Shown here: piece by piece, positions 19,582-28,473 of the stretch
Position numbering within the stretch: position 1 is the first letter of the stretch
Layout: every line of letters begins with the position of its first letter
Assembly (NCBI GenBank): GCA_021811735.1
Contig: JAJZNK010000014.1
Span: forward strand, 1-33,635
DNA from: Nanobdellota archaeon
GTDB lineage: Archaea > Nanobdellota > Nanobdellia > Parvarchaeales > Parvarchaeaceae
DNA length: 33,635 bases
Direction: 5' to 3'
Program-made: the position numbers and the translations under genes
The notes under the pieces: model-generated
What the model saw: the letters and a program-made list of their open reading frames with translations, nothing else
What the model was told of the DNA's origin: nothing
The model's database searches: none

Positions 19582-19995
19582 ATGACATATAATTTCTTTT
19601 TTGGATTTATTATAGGTCTGGTAACTGTTTCAATAATATCTTTCTTTATCTTAAAGTACTTGTTAAAGAAGAAAATCGCACAATGGGAGAAATATGAGAT
19701 GCAGAAAGCCATTGAAAAAAGCATAAGCATACAAAGGCCAGTGCTAAAGGGAAAGATAAGCGAGCAGCTTTATCCTCTGCTTTACGAAAAAGAGGGAAAT
19801 CTTTCTGATTTAAGATTTTTGGGAAACCCTATAGATTACATAAAATTCGAAGGTCTGTCCGAATCCAGCGAAAAAATAAAGATAAAATTCATAGAAATAA
19901 AAACGGGCATGGCAAAATTGAACAAGAATGAGGAAGCAGTGAAGAAAGCCGTGGAAGAAAAGGAAGTATATTGGGAAGAAATAACTATGCAATAG
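19582..19995 (+). CDS. Membrane-anchored Holliday junction resolvase-related protein (Endonuc_Holl-like)
   Basis: 137 aa; N-terminal TM helix, coiled linker, then RPVLKGKISEQLYPLLYEKEGNLSDLRFLGNPIDYIKFEGLSE...IKFIEIKTGMAKLNKNEEAVKKAVE, typical of this family. Confidence 0.8.
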   Translation: MTYNFFFGFIIGLVTVSIISFFILKYLLKKKIAQWEKYEMQKAIEKSISIQRPVLKGKISEQLYPLLYEKEGNLSDLRFLGNPIDYIKFEGLSESSEKIKIKFIEIKTGMAKLNKNEEAVKKAVEEKEVYWEEITMQ

Positions 19996-20059
19996 TGGTT
20001 ATAAAATTCTGTATATTTTACAATTACATGTCTTTAAATTTTATAAAGAACATATCATA

Positions 20060-22114
20060 ATGGTGGATATAAAGAAGTTTTTCGAGCCCGAAAGCATAGC
20101 AGTAATAGGCGCATCAAGGGACCCAAATAAGGTCGGGAGCGCCGTTATGAAAAATCTTATAATTACTTTTAGAGGAAAAATATTTCCCATAAACCCCTTC
20201 GTTGACGAATTGCAGGGATTAAAGGCTTATAAATCAGTCACTAATGTTAAAGAAAGGATAGACATTGCAGTTATTGCTGTGCCAGCGGCTTTAGTGCTGA
20301 ATATACTCAGGGAATGCGAAAAAGCCAAAGTACCACTGGCTGTGATACTTAGCGCAGGCTTTAATGAGATAGGTGGGGAAGGAACTAAACGAGAGGATGC
20401 AATCAAAAAGTTTCTGTCAAAATCAAAACTTAGGATAATTGGTCCAAACTGCTTGGGAATAATAAATACTGATCCAAATTTCAATGCTACATTCCTGGAT
20501 CCGAATTCAAAGGTTATGAAAGGAAACGCTGGGTTTATCTCACAGAGCGGGGCGCTCCTAAGTGCGATAGTGGATGACGCCTCAACCAATAATATAGGGT
20601 TCAGCAAGATAATAAGTATAGGCAATACGACGGACATAAGCGAGGCAGATGTGATACAGGCCTTCAAGACCGATGAAAAAACAAAAGTACTTGCACTATA
20701 TCTCGAGGGTCTTAACAACGGCAGTGAATTTCTAAAGGCAGGAATTGAATTCTCCCAAGAGAAACCTCTTCTAGTTTTGAAAGGCGGAAAATTTAAATCA
20801 GCTTCTACTGCAGTTTCATCCCATACTGGCTCCATGGCTGGAGATTATAAAGCCTATGAATTAGCCTTCAGACGGATGGGGGCTATATCTGTTGACGGTG
20901 TGGACGATTTATTTAATTTTATGAGAGACTCTCCAAACATTAAAATAACCTCTGACGAGGTCATAATCGCCACGAACGCTGGTGGGGCTGGAGTCATAAC
21001 CACGGATCATTTGGCAAGCAGCGGTTTGAAACTCGCCAAGTTCAGCGATAAACTTCTGAACGAACTTGGCAAAGCGCTTCCGAGAGAAGCCAACATACAC
21101 AATCCAGTTGATATAGTAGGCGATGCAACACCCGAGCGATATAAAGATACTTTGGAAATTTTGATGCAGGCAAATAAACCAATAATAATACTCTTTTCAC
21201 CACAAGAGATGTCGCAGCCATTGGAAACCGCAAAGCAAATCTATGAAGTGCACCAGAAGCATCGCGATGTTCCGTTGTTGTCGGTTTTCCTCGGCGGAGC
21301 AAGGGTGGAACGGGCCAGAAAGTTTCTTCTGGAGAGAAATATGCCAATATATGAGTATCCGAACGAGGCAGTATCAATGGTCAAAGGATTGTTTACGTAT
21401 TACTCTCACAGGATGCAGACTTTCAAGATGATTTCAAGGGAAAAATCCAAATATAGGGATTTTAAACTCAAGAATGACACGTTCGGTATGGATGCAAAAA
21501 AGATATTTGATTCAATAGGTATAAAAAGTGCAAACGGGGTTAAACTAGCTTCAGTCAAAGAATTTCCAAAAGCCATAACTGCAATCGGATATCCTTGCGT
21601 TCTCAAGATAGAAGCAAATACGTTAGCCCATAAAAATAAGATCGGGGCAGTTGTAGTCGGGATAAAAAATGAGAAAGATATGATGAATGCGTTCGACGGG
21701 CTGTCAAAGATTGTCAAAGATCAAAATATAAAAAAATCAGCATTTGGGTTGTATGAAGATGTTAATAAATTCGGAGAAAATAAGCTTGAAATCCTAGTCG
21801 GTGCACATAGAGACCCTCAGTTCGGGTCAATGATTGCGCTTGGGCTAGGAGGAATATTCGCCAACGAAATCAGCGACACGACATTTCTACTTTCTCCCAT
21901 TTCTGATCAAGATATAGAAGAGCTTAAGACATCAAAGCTAGGCAGGATAATAGGCCAGGTCGCCTCCGAATCGGCATTCAATGAGTTGATATCATATTTG
22001 CTGAAGCTCGATAAACTTATGGATTCGAATAAGTCTATAAAAGATATAGACCTCAACCCTATAATACTATTCAAGGACAAGCTTTTTGCGACTGACTTCA
22101 AGATATTCGTTTAA
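20060..22114 (+). CDS. Acetate--CoA ligase (ADP-forming), fused alpha and beta subunits
   Basis: 684 aa; CoA-binding FFEPESIAVIGASRDPNKVGSAV, phospho-His region AVSSHTGSMAGDYKAYELAFRRMGAISV, C-terminal ATP-grasp region (GYPCVLKIEANTLAHKNKIGAVVVGI). Confidence 0.92.
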   Translation: MVDIKKFFEPESIAVIGASRDPNKVGSAVMKNLIITFRGKIFPINPFVDELQGLKAYKSVTNVKERIDIAVIAVPAALVLNILRECEKAKVPLAVILSAGFNEIGGEGTKREDAIKKFLSKSKLRIIGPNCLGIINTDPNFNATFLDPNSKVMKGNAGFISQSGALLSAIVDDASTNNIGFSKIISIGNTTDISEADVIQAFKTDEKTKVLALYLEGLNNGSEFLKAGIEFSQEKPLLVLKGGKFKSASTAVSSHTGSMAGDYKAYELAFRRMGAISVDGVDDLFNFMRDSPNIKITSDEVIIATNAGGAGVITTDHLASSGLKLAKFSDKLLNELGKALPREANIHNPVDIVGDATPERYKDTLEILMQANKPIIILFSPQEMSQPLETAKQIYEVHQKHRDVPLLSVFLGGARVERARKFLLERNMPIYEYPNEAVSMVKGLFTYYSHRMQTFKMISREKSKYRDFKLKNDTFGMDAKKIFDSIGIKSANGVKLASVKEFPKAITAIGYPCVLKIEANTLAHKNKIGAVVVGIKNEKDMMNAFDGLSKIVKDQNIKKSAFGLYEDVNKFGENKLEILVGAHRDPQFGSMIALGLGGIFANEISDTTFLLSPISDQDIEELKTSKLGRIIGQVASESAFNELISYLLKLDKLMDSNKSIKDIDLNPIILFKDKLFATDFKIFV

Positions 22115-22173
22115 TAATTGAATAGCAGACCCACCTCCACAACATATTTAAACTAAAAAAGACAAATTAAGTT

Positions 22174-22452
22174 ATGGCTCTAAAATTGAAAAGTATAGGT
22201 TCAACTTACGGATTGAAAGTGTACACTGATAATGGGATATATTTTGGTGAGATAGACGAGGCAATACTCCAGGATAACAGAGTAGTGAGTTGGAGGATAA
22301 AAGCAAGTTCTTCCTCAAATTTATCCAAGATGATAAAGGGAGCAAAGGGTGCCATAATACAACACAGTCTGGTGAGAGCAATAGGGGACATCTTCATAAT
22401 TTCAAATATAGTTGCTTCACAGTCAGAAACTGAAAATGCAGAATCAGAGTAA
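22174..22452 (+). CDS. PRC-barrel domain protein
   Basis: 92 aa; LKVYTDNGIYFGEIDEAILQDNRVVSWRIKA...KGAIIQHSLVRAIGDIFIISN pattern. Confidence 0.65.
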   Translation: MALKLKSIGSTYGLKVYTDNGIYFGEIDEAILQDNRVVSWRIKASSSSNLSKMIKGAKGAIIQHSLVRAIGDIFIISNIVASQSETENAESE

Positions 22453-22507
22453 GTTTTTAAACTGGCAAATGCTTACTTTTAAGTTTTGGTAAGGAGTAGA
22501 AGATAAC

Positions 22508-24433
22508 ATGGATAATACTTTTAGCATATCGTTTAAGACGACTGATGATATTAAGATACCTCCTAAAATCGTAGATCAAGTTATAGGACAGGAGTCGGCA
22601 GTTGAGATAATCAAAAAGGCCGCAATACAGAGAAGAAACGTACTGCTTGTAGGCGCTCCGGGAACAGGTAAGAGCATGCTTGGGCAGGCTTTATCACAGC
22701 TTTTGCCTGCTGAAAAACTTATTGATATTCTTGCATTTCCAAATCCAAAGGACGAAAATGAGCCTACGATAAAATCTGTTCCTGCCGGGGAAGGTAAAAG
22801 GATATTGAATCAGGCAAAGGCAAGAAACATGTCCGCATTGGGCGGTGGAAATAATATGATAATCTTTCTTGGTTTTATAGTTGCATTCTTTATAGCTACA
22901 TATATCGTGAGCATTGTTGTTTCTGCCCAAAGAAACCCTATAATAGCCGCTGCAAATCAGATATCCGGAACGCTTTTCATAATAACCATGCTTATAGGAT
23001 TTTTATTTGTTCTACTGATGTATAGACTTGGAAGGACTTCCTTAAGAACAGTAGTGCCTACTCCAAAGCTTTTGCTTGATAACTCTGGTTCCAAGTATGC
23101 TCCGTTTGTGGACGCAACCGGTGCAAAAGAGGGCGCTTTACTTGGAGATGTCCAGCACGATCCTTTCCAGTCAGGTGGTCTCGGGACACCTGCGCATGAA
23201 CGTGTCGTCCTTGGAGATATTCATAAGGCAAACGGAGGAGTCTTATTTATAGATGAGATTGCCAATCTTTCGTCTGAAACTCAGATTCAATTGCTTACAG
23301 CAATGCAGGAAAAGAAATTAAGCATTACAGGTAGAAGCGAAAGAAGCGCAGGTGCAATGGTAAAAACCAATCCTGTGCCATGCGACTTTATACTTGTCGG
23401 CGCTGGCAATCCTAACACTCTAACTCAAATGAGTCCTGCTTTAAGATCTAGGATAAGAGGTTATGGTTATGAAATATATATGAATGAAACAATGCCAGAT
23501 ACGATTGAAAACAGGAATAAAATCGCTAGGTTCGTTGCCCAAGAGATAAGTAAAGATAAGAAGATACCTCCTTTTTCAAAAGATGCAGTTGTGGAAATAG
23601 TAAATGAAGCAAGGAGAAAATCAAACAGGAAAGAGTCTTTGACGCTAAAGTTGAGAGAACTTGGGGGGATAGTAAGGGTTGCAGGAGATATAGCTGTAGA
23701 AAACAAGCACTCTGTAGTCACAAGGGATGACATTATAAATGCGAAGAGTTATTCCGGTTCGTTTGAACAGCAGATTGCCTCAAGATACATAAAGGAGAAG
23801 AAGGATTATGATGTTATTCAGGTAAACGGCTCTAGAGTCGGTAGGGTGAATGGACTTGCGGTAATAGAAAATTCTGACTCAGGGTTAATGCTGCCCATAG
23901 AAGCTATAGTCACAAAAAGTATGAGGAGAGGAGCAGGGGAAATAATAGCGACGGGTAAACTCGGTGAAATCGCACAGGAAGCAGTTAAAAATGTTTCTGC
24001 AGTCGTAAAATTGTACTCAAACAAGCCTCTTACCGACTATGATATCCATATACAATTCCTGCAGGCCTATTCGGGTGTAGAAGGTGATAGTGCCAGTATA
24101 AGCGTTGCAATAAGTATACTTTCTGCCTTAACAAATATCCCAATCAAGCAATCTTTGGCAATGACAGGATCACTTTCAATATGGGGTGAAGTTTTACCAG
24201 TTGGAGGAGTTTCTGCAAAAGTGGAAGCGGCGATAAATGCAGGAATAAAAGAAGTTATAATACCTGCTTCCAACATAGATGATTTAGTCCTTTCAAATCC
24301 AAAAGCTATAAAGATAATCCCTGCAAATAACATAGCTGATGTTATAGAAAATGCTATGGTCAGTAGTGGTCAGAAAACGAAACTTCTCAGTGCTATAAAG
24401 AAACTCTTAAAGATAAATTATGCCAAAAAGTAA
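22508..24433 (+). CDS. lonB: Archaeal membrane-anchored ATP-dependent Lon protease (LonB)
   Basis: 641 aa; [29 protein letters not shown], two TM segments inserted between Walker A and B (typical of LonB), Walker [10 protein letters not shown], catalytic GDSAS and VSAKVEAA. Confidence 0.95.
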   Translation: MDNTFSISFKTTDDIKIPPKIVDQVIGQESAVEIIKKAAIQRRNVLLVGAPGTGKSMLGQALSQLLPAEKLIDILAFPNPKDENEPTIKSVPAGEGKRILNQAKARNMSALGGGNNMIIFLGFIVAFFIATYIVSIVVSAQRNPIIAAANQISGTLFIITMLIGFLFVLLMYRLGRTSLRTVVPTPKLLLDNSGSKYAPFVDATGAKEGALLGDVQHDPFQSGGLGTPAHERVVLGDIHKANGGVLFIDEIANLSSETQIQLLTAMQEKKLSITGRSERSAGAMVKTNPVPCDFILVGAGNPNTLTQMSPALRSRIRGYGYEIYMNETMPDTIENRNKIARFVAQEISKDKKIPPFSKDAVVEIVNEARRKSNRKESLTLKLRELGGIVRVAGDIAVENKHSVVTRDDIINAKSYSGSFEQQIASRYIKEKKDYDVIQVNGSRVGRVNGLAVIENSDSGLMLPIEAIVTKSMRRGAGEIIATGKLGEIAQEAVKNVSAVVKLYSNKPLTDYDIHIQFLQAYSGVEGDSASISVAISILSALTNIPIKQSLAMTGSLSIWGEVLPVGGVSAKVEAAINAGIKEVIIPASNIDDLVLSNPKAIKIIPANNIADVIENAMVSSGQKTKLLSAIKKLLKINYAKK

Positions 24434-25118
24434 GGTATTCTCCCACGTTTTCGACGAGGAAACACTTAGAAACGTAAACAAGCTTAGAGGTGACGGATAC
24501 ATAGGGGATCTTCTTGGGCCAATAGGCACTGGAAAGGAATCATACGTGTTCTACAGCAGGGATTTTCATAAAAAGGAAGTTGCAGTCAAGTTACACAGGC
24601 ACAATATATATTCTTTTAAAAAGATACCTTCTTATATAAGGCTCAGGGGAAGAAAGAGCGGCGGATTTATACATCAAATAAATGACTGGGCAAGGTTTGA
24701 GTACTACTTTCTTTCCAAGGCTTATAAACTTGGAATAAATTCACCTGAACCGATAAGATGCTATGAAAATATCATAGTGATGGGTTTCATAGGAGAGAAT
24801 GGGGTCCCGTCAAAACCGGCAATAAAAGACAGTGATTTTGATGCGGAACACTGGTATTCTACTATAATAAAATTTATAATAGATATGGCTAAAAACGGAT
24901 TTATACACGGTGATCTGAGTCCATACAATATACTTAATTGGAATAAAGAACCTTATCTTATTGATTTTTCCCAGGCTTTGAAACTGTCTCCGCTCACAAA
25001 AGATTTTTTGATACGTGACATACAGAATATAAACAAGTGGTTTTTGTCCCTTAGATTCGGCAGGATTGAAAGTGTTGATACAATATTAGGTAATATAGGG
25101 TTGGAAAATGACAGCTAG
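24420..25118 (+). CDS. RIO-type serine/threonine kinase (Rio1-like)
   Basis: 232 aa; [45 protein letters not shown]; no N-terminal winged helix so Rio1-like rather than Rio2. Confidence 0.88.
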   Translation: MPKSKVFSHVFDEETLRNVNKLRGDGYIGDLLGPIGTGKESYVFYSRDFHKKEVAVKLHRHNIYSFKKIPSYIRLRGRKSGGFIHQINDWARFEYYFLSKAYKLGINSPEPIRCYENIIVMGFIGENGVPSKPAIKDSDFDAEHWYSTIIKFIIDMAKNGFIHGDLSPYNILNWNKEPYLIDFSQALKLSPLTKDFLIRDIQNINKWFLSLRFGRIESVDTILGNIGLENDS

Positions 25119-25425
25119 GGAATTAAGAGTATACAATCTGCTGAAGAATATCCCTCGGGGTAAAGTCACGACTTACGGAATAATTGCAGAAAAATTGGGT
25201 TTAAATCCAAGGGATGTCGGTAGGATACTCAGCAAAAATGAGCATCCTTTGGAATATCCTTGTTATAAAGTTGTAAGATCCGATGGTAGATTGAGAGGCT
25301 ATACAATAAACGGGAAAAATGATAAGTCTACCTTAAAGGTAAAAGCAAACAAGCTGCTTTCAGATGGAATCAAATTAAACGGCGGAAAAGTAAACAAAAA
25401 GTTTTTCTATAAGTTCAATAGGTAA
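25108..25425 (+). CDS. Methylated-DNA--protein-cysteine methyltransferase-like (MGMT/Ogt family)
   Basis: 105 aa; LLKNIPRGKVTTYGIIAEKLGL...RDVGRILSKNEHPLEYPCYKVVRSDGRLRGY. Confidence 0.87.
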   Translation: MTARELRVYNLLKNIPRGKVTTYGIIAEKLGLNPRDVGRILSKNEHPLEYPCYKVVRSDGRLRGYTINGKNDKSTLKVKANKLLSDGIKLNGGKVNKKFFYKFNR

Positions 25426-25459
25426 ATCTCAGTATGAGCATTTCATGGACGTAATAATA

Positions 25460-25467
25460 CTTATAAA
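25460..25467 (+). promoter_or_regulatory. TATA box of pilin-like gene 25489, consistent with leaderless transcription
   Basis: cttataaa about 25 nt upstream of the ATG at 25489. Confidence 0.6.
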
Positions 25468-25488
25468 CAATCGTAACGTATCCTAATT

Positions 25489-27000
25489 ATGCGAACCAAT
25501 CAGCATAGAACTGCAGCTGAGAAAGAATCTTCTCCTATATATATTCACACACACACACACACACACACAAAAAAATTTAGCCAGTTAACTCTTCTAGACA
25601 GCAGAAAAGCCCAGTCGGCCTTAGAATATATGATGACGTATGGTTGGGCAATATTAATCATAGTAATCGTAGCAGTAATCCTCTACAGTATGGGTATCTT
25701 CAACCCATCATCAAGCGTATCCTTCACAAGCTCAGGCTTCTCCCCTTTCACAGTCTCATCCTCCTCATGCAACAGCATAGGCTATAAGGTAGCAGTGATA
25801 GCAGGTCCAATCCCAAACAATGCAAACTCCCTGCAAATAACCAAGGTATACGTAACATCTGCATCAGGAGCAAATACCTCTAGTTCAGTGTATACTCTGC
25901 CATCACCAATAACTCTCAAAAGCAGTCAATCAGCAGTCATAATAGTCCCAAACGTCGCCTGTAATGCAGCAAACGTAAAGTATTCCTTCTCTGCAATAAT
26001 ACAGTATACTTATAGTGTCCCAAGCATAGGAAACCAGATAATAAACACATCAGGCACAGTGGCAGGCACGTCAATAGCAGGAAAACCCTCCATCCTAACC
26101 TCATATGAACCCTTGACGATAACCAATACTCAGACATCAGCCACACCCTCACCCTTCCAGCAGATGATTAATATGACAAGCACAGATCCAGGCTGGTCCT
26201 CAATAGCAACCTCAAATTTCGCACAAAACGTGGAGTTCTTCTACTACAACGGCAGTATAATCCCTTCTTGGTTAGAGAATTACACCTCCTCCGGAGCGAT
26301 CTGGTGGCTTAAGCTTCCTTCTATCTCTAATTCCATGGTAATCTACATGGGCTTCGCCCCTTCTTCCACATCCCTTTTCAACACAGTCAGCACAGGTGAA
26401 GCCCCTCAGCTATCCTCCACATATGCAGAATACGATGATGGCGCAAGTATTTTTTATAGTTATGCAGGTAAAAATACACTTCTCATGCAACCTTATACCT
26501 CTTTGCAATCTAATGGAGTTTTCTTTGATCTTAATAACTACGAAGATACAATTGCTCTAAATTCTACTGATTCTACAGGGATACTTGCTATGGTAAAAAC
26601 ATATCCCATTTCTCCTGCCAGTGATCTCTGGCACTTTTTAATAACAGGTTCCGTTGGTAATGGTTTCTACTGTGGCCAGCGTACAGTTGGAAATGGAAAC
26701 AATTTTTTTAATGGATATGGGGCTGCAAGTATCACCATAAATGGGGGTTTTGGTAACCCTTCAAATTATTTCAATGAGTTTGTTCCATTTTATTATAACT
26801 TTTCTAACGGAGTGTCGATTTTGTCGATAGACAACGGACAGGAAACTGGGCGCGCTACTTATAGTACCTCTGCATTTGGCAGCGGAGTAGGTTCGATACA
26901 AGTACAATTGTTTTGGAATATAACTGTACAATATGTCGCCCTGACAAATTTGCCACCAAACGGTGTAATGCCTTCCGTTGCGTTTGGTAGCATTTCTTAG
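25489..27000 (+). CDS. Class III signal peptide-containing (pilin-like) surface protein with DUF2341-like domain
   Basis: 503 aa; KAQSALEYMMTYGWAILIIVIVAVILYSMGIF class III signal; central NVEFFYYNGSIIPSWLENYTSSGAIWWLKLPSISNSMVIYMGFA DUF2341-like. Confidence 0.88.
   Translation: MRTNQHRTAAEKESSPIYIHTHTHTHTKKFSQLTLLDSRKAQSALEYMMTYGWAILIIVIVAVILYSMGIFNPSSSVSFTSSGFSPFTVSSSSCNSIGYKVAVIAGPIPNNANSLQITKVYVTSASGANTSSSVYTLPSPITLKSSQSAVIIVPNVACNAANVKYSFSAIIQYTYSVPSIGNQIINTSGTVAGTSIAGKPSILTSYEPLTITNTQTSATPSPFQQMINMTSTDPGWSSIATSNFAQNVEFFYYNGSIIPSWLENYTSSGAIWWLKLPSISNSMVIYMGFAPSSTSLFNTVSTGEAPQLSSTYAEYDDGASIFYSYAGKNTLLMQPYTSLQSNGVFFDLNNYEDTIALNSTDSTGILAMVKTYPISPASDLWHFLITGSVGNGFYCGQRTVGNGNNFFNGYGAASITINGGFGNPSNYFNEFVPFYYNFSNGVSILSIDNGQETGRATYSTSAFGSGVGSIQVQLFWNITVQYVALTNLPPNGVMPSVAFGSIS
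25546..25575 (+). repeat. (CA)12 dinucleotide tract followed by A6, in coding frame (HTHTHTHTKK)
   Basis: Direct reading: attCACACACACACACACACACACACAaaaaaattt. Confidence 0.98.
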
Positions 27001-27011
27001 GGTTATATCCT

Positions 27012-27725
27012 CTACTGATAATTTTCAAGAGAATTAGCATCAGCTAACGCCTGCATACATTCTTGGTAAAAAGGGCAGTATTTACATTCCCATACTTTTT
27101 TATTGTCAAAGTAATATTCTGCGGGAGGCAGCAATTTATTTCTTAGATGGTAGTCCAGGTCCTTGAACCTTTGCATGACTTTTTTGTATTCTTCTTCGTT
27201 ATACTCTATCTTAAATTGTTTTATCTCCAGGTTTTTCTTGTCCGCGTAAACGAGCAGGCCGTAATCAGCAGGCTGTGCGGCTAAGTATAAAGATATCTGC
27301 ATTTTGTGTTTTGGATCAGGGCCGGTGACTTTTGTTATGTCTCCTGTTGATTTCGCTTCTATTATTATTTTTTTGCCGTTTTTTGTCTCTACATAATCGT
27401 CTATCCTGCCGTATATCATGAATTCGGTTTCTTCGTCCTTATACCCTATCCTTATTGGTTTTTCTTCCTCTGCGATTGTCAGAGATTCGGACTCCTTTAA
27501 TGCTTTTGCTATGAATTCATGCACTTTGTTGCCGAGCGCAAATATTCTCAAAGCTGTCGTCTCCGTAGGCTTCTGTATAAAATATGAATAGTAGCTCCTT
27601 CGGATGCACATCCCTATTTCGCTTGGATAGTATGATCCTATTTTTTTAGGCCTAGACTCTTCATTAAGGTATTCATCTATTATACCACCGACATCAATAT
27701 CAACCAATGGGTCGTCGTTTTGCAT
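27012..27725 (-). CDS. Cas4/RecB-like PD-(D/E)XK nuclease with Fe-S-type cysteines
   Basis: YYPSEIGMCIRRSYYSYF, GRIDDYVETKNGKKIIIEAKSTGD, QISLYLAA, C-terminal WECKYCPFYQEC. The ORF track starts at TTG 27731; ATG at 27725 (MQNDDPLVDIDVGG) is preferred. Confidence 0.85.
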   Translation of the reverse strand: MQNDDPLVDIDVGGIIDEYLNEESRPKKIGSYYPSEIGMCIRRSYYSYFIQKPTETTALRIFALGNKVHEFIAKALKESESLTIAEEEKPIRIGYKDEETEFMIYGRIDDYVETKNGKKIIIEAKSTGDITKVTGPDPKHKMQISLYLAAQPADYGLLVYADKKNLEIKQFKIEYNEEEYKKVMQRFKDLDYHLRNKLLPPAEYYFDNKKVWECKYCPFYQECMQALADANSLENYQ

Positions 27726-27746
27726 TAACAATATAGTATAGAAAAG

Positions 27747-27756
27747 AATTTAAATT
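27747..27756. promoter_or_regulatory. Palindromic TATA element aatttaaatt between divergent genes, apparently shared by both
   Basis: Perfect 10-bp palindrome centred about 25 nt from the ATG at 27776 (+) and about 26 nt from the ATG at 27725 (-). Confidence 0.6.
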
Positions 27757-27775
27757 TACTTCTTTTGGTATATTA

Positions 27776-28471
27776 ATGTTTGATAAAAAATGGTTTTACA
27801 TAGGGGTGTTTTCGCTCGTCCTTTTCCTAATAGTGTTTTTAACGGTAAATTTCAAGATATCCTACAATTTTGACATAACAGTTTTTAAGCTGATAAATGA
27901 GAGTTGGAGCGTTCCCGCTTTAAACTCTTTCTTCTCAGGAGCAGCGATTTACGGCAGAGAATACTTTTGGGTGCCGATAGTTGCGTTGATGTGGATCCTT
28001 GGCAGCGCGTTTAAGAATGAAAACGCAAAAAAAGGAGCATTGATGCTTATTATAGTCTTTGTCGCAATAATAATAATTGGTTTGTCTTTCAAGGCGGTTT
28101 ACTATAGACCAAGGCCTTTCTTGAATCCTGTCCTTTCCTCGGTTGTCCACGTATTGGTTCCAAAGGATTTCGATTCATCATTCCCATCCGGTCATGCCTT
28201 GGTAGTGGCTGGAGGTGCAGCGATAGCGTTTCTTTTCCTGAGGAGAAGATATTCCATACCTCTGATTGTAGAAGCGGCAATAGTCTCATACTCTAGAGTT
28301 TACGTCGGAGTTCACTATCCAACAGACGTTCTAGCAGGTATCCTTCTAGGTGTAGCAATAGCATTCATAATATACTCTCTAGTCATTAAGACAAAGGCAT
28401 TTGCACTCCTCTTTAAGTTTATAGATGATTCATATGGCACGCTGCTTAAAACTCTGCGTTTGGCTAAGTGA
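27776..28471 (+). CDS. PAP2-family membrane phosphatase
   Basis: 231 aa; KAVYYRPRP, SFPSGHA, SRVYVGVHYPTDVLAG: three PAP2 motifs in a multi-TM protein. Confidence 0.93.
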   Translation: MFDKKWFYIGVFSLVLFLIVFLTVNFKISYNFDITVFKLINESWSVPALNSFFSGAAIYGREYFWVPIVALMWILGSAFKNENAKKGALMLIIVFVAIIIIGLSFKAVYYRPRPFLNPVLSSVVHVLVPKDFDSSFPSGHALVVAGGAAIAFLFLRRRYSIPLIVEAAIVSYSRVYVGVHYPTDVLAGILLGVAIAFIIYSLVIKTKAFALLFKFIDDSYGTLLKTLRLAK

Positions 28472-28473
28472 AG

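Noticed and set aside
20227-20835. 202-aa minus ORF opposite the acyl-CoA synthetase
   Set aside because: Sense strand is a clear conserved enzyme; antisense ORF arises from codon bias.
22174-22452. Gar1-like snoRNP protein
   Set aside because: The GEIDEAI...IIQHSLVRAIGDIFII pattern fits a PRC-barrel better than Gar1.
25230-25275. PCYKVV instead of PCHRVV in the MGMT-like protein as an inactivated active site
   Set aside because: The acceptor Cys is retained and, from memory, PCYKVV is common in small archaeal MGMT-like proteins.
25546-25575. CA tract as a CRISPR or tandem-repeat structural element
   Set aside because: Simple dinucleotide microsatellite with no spacers; interest lies in its coding position.
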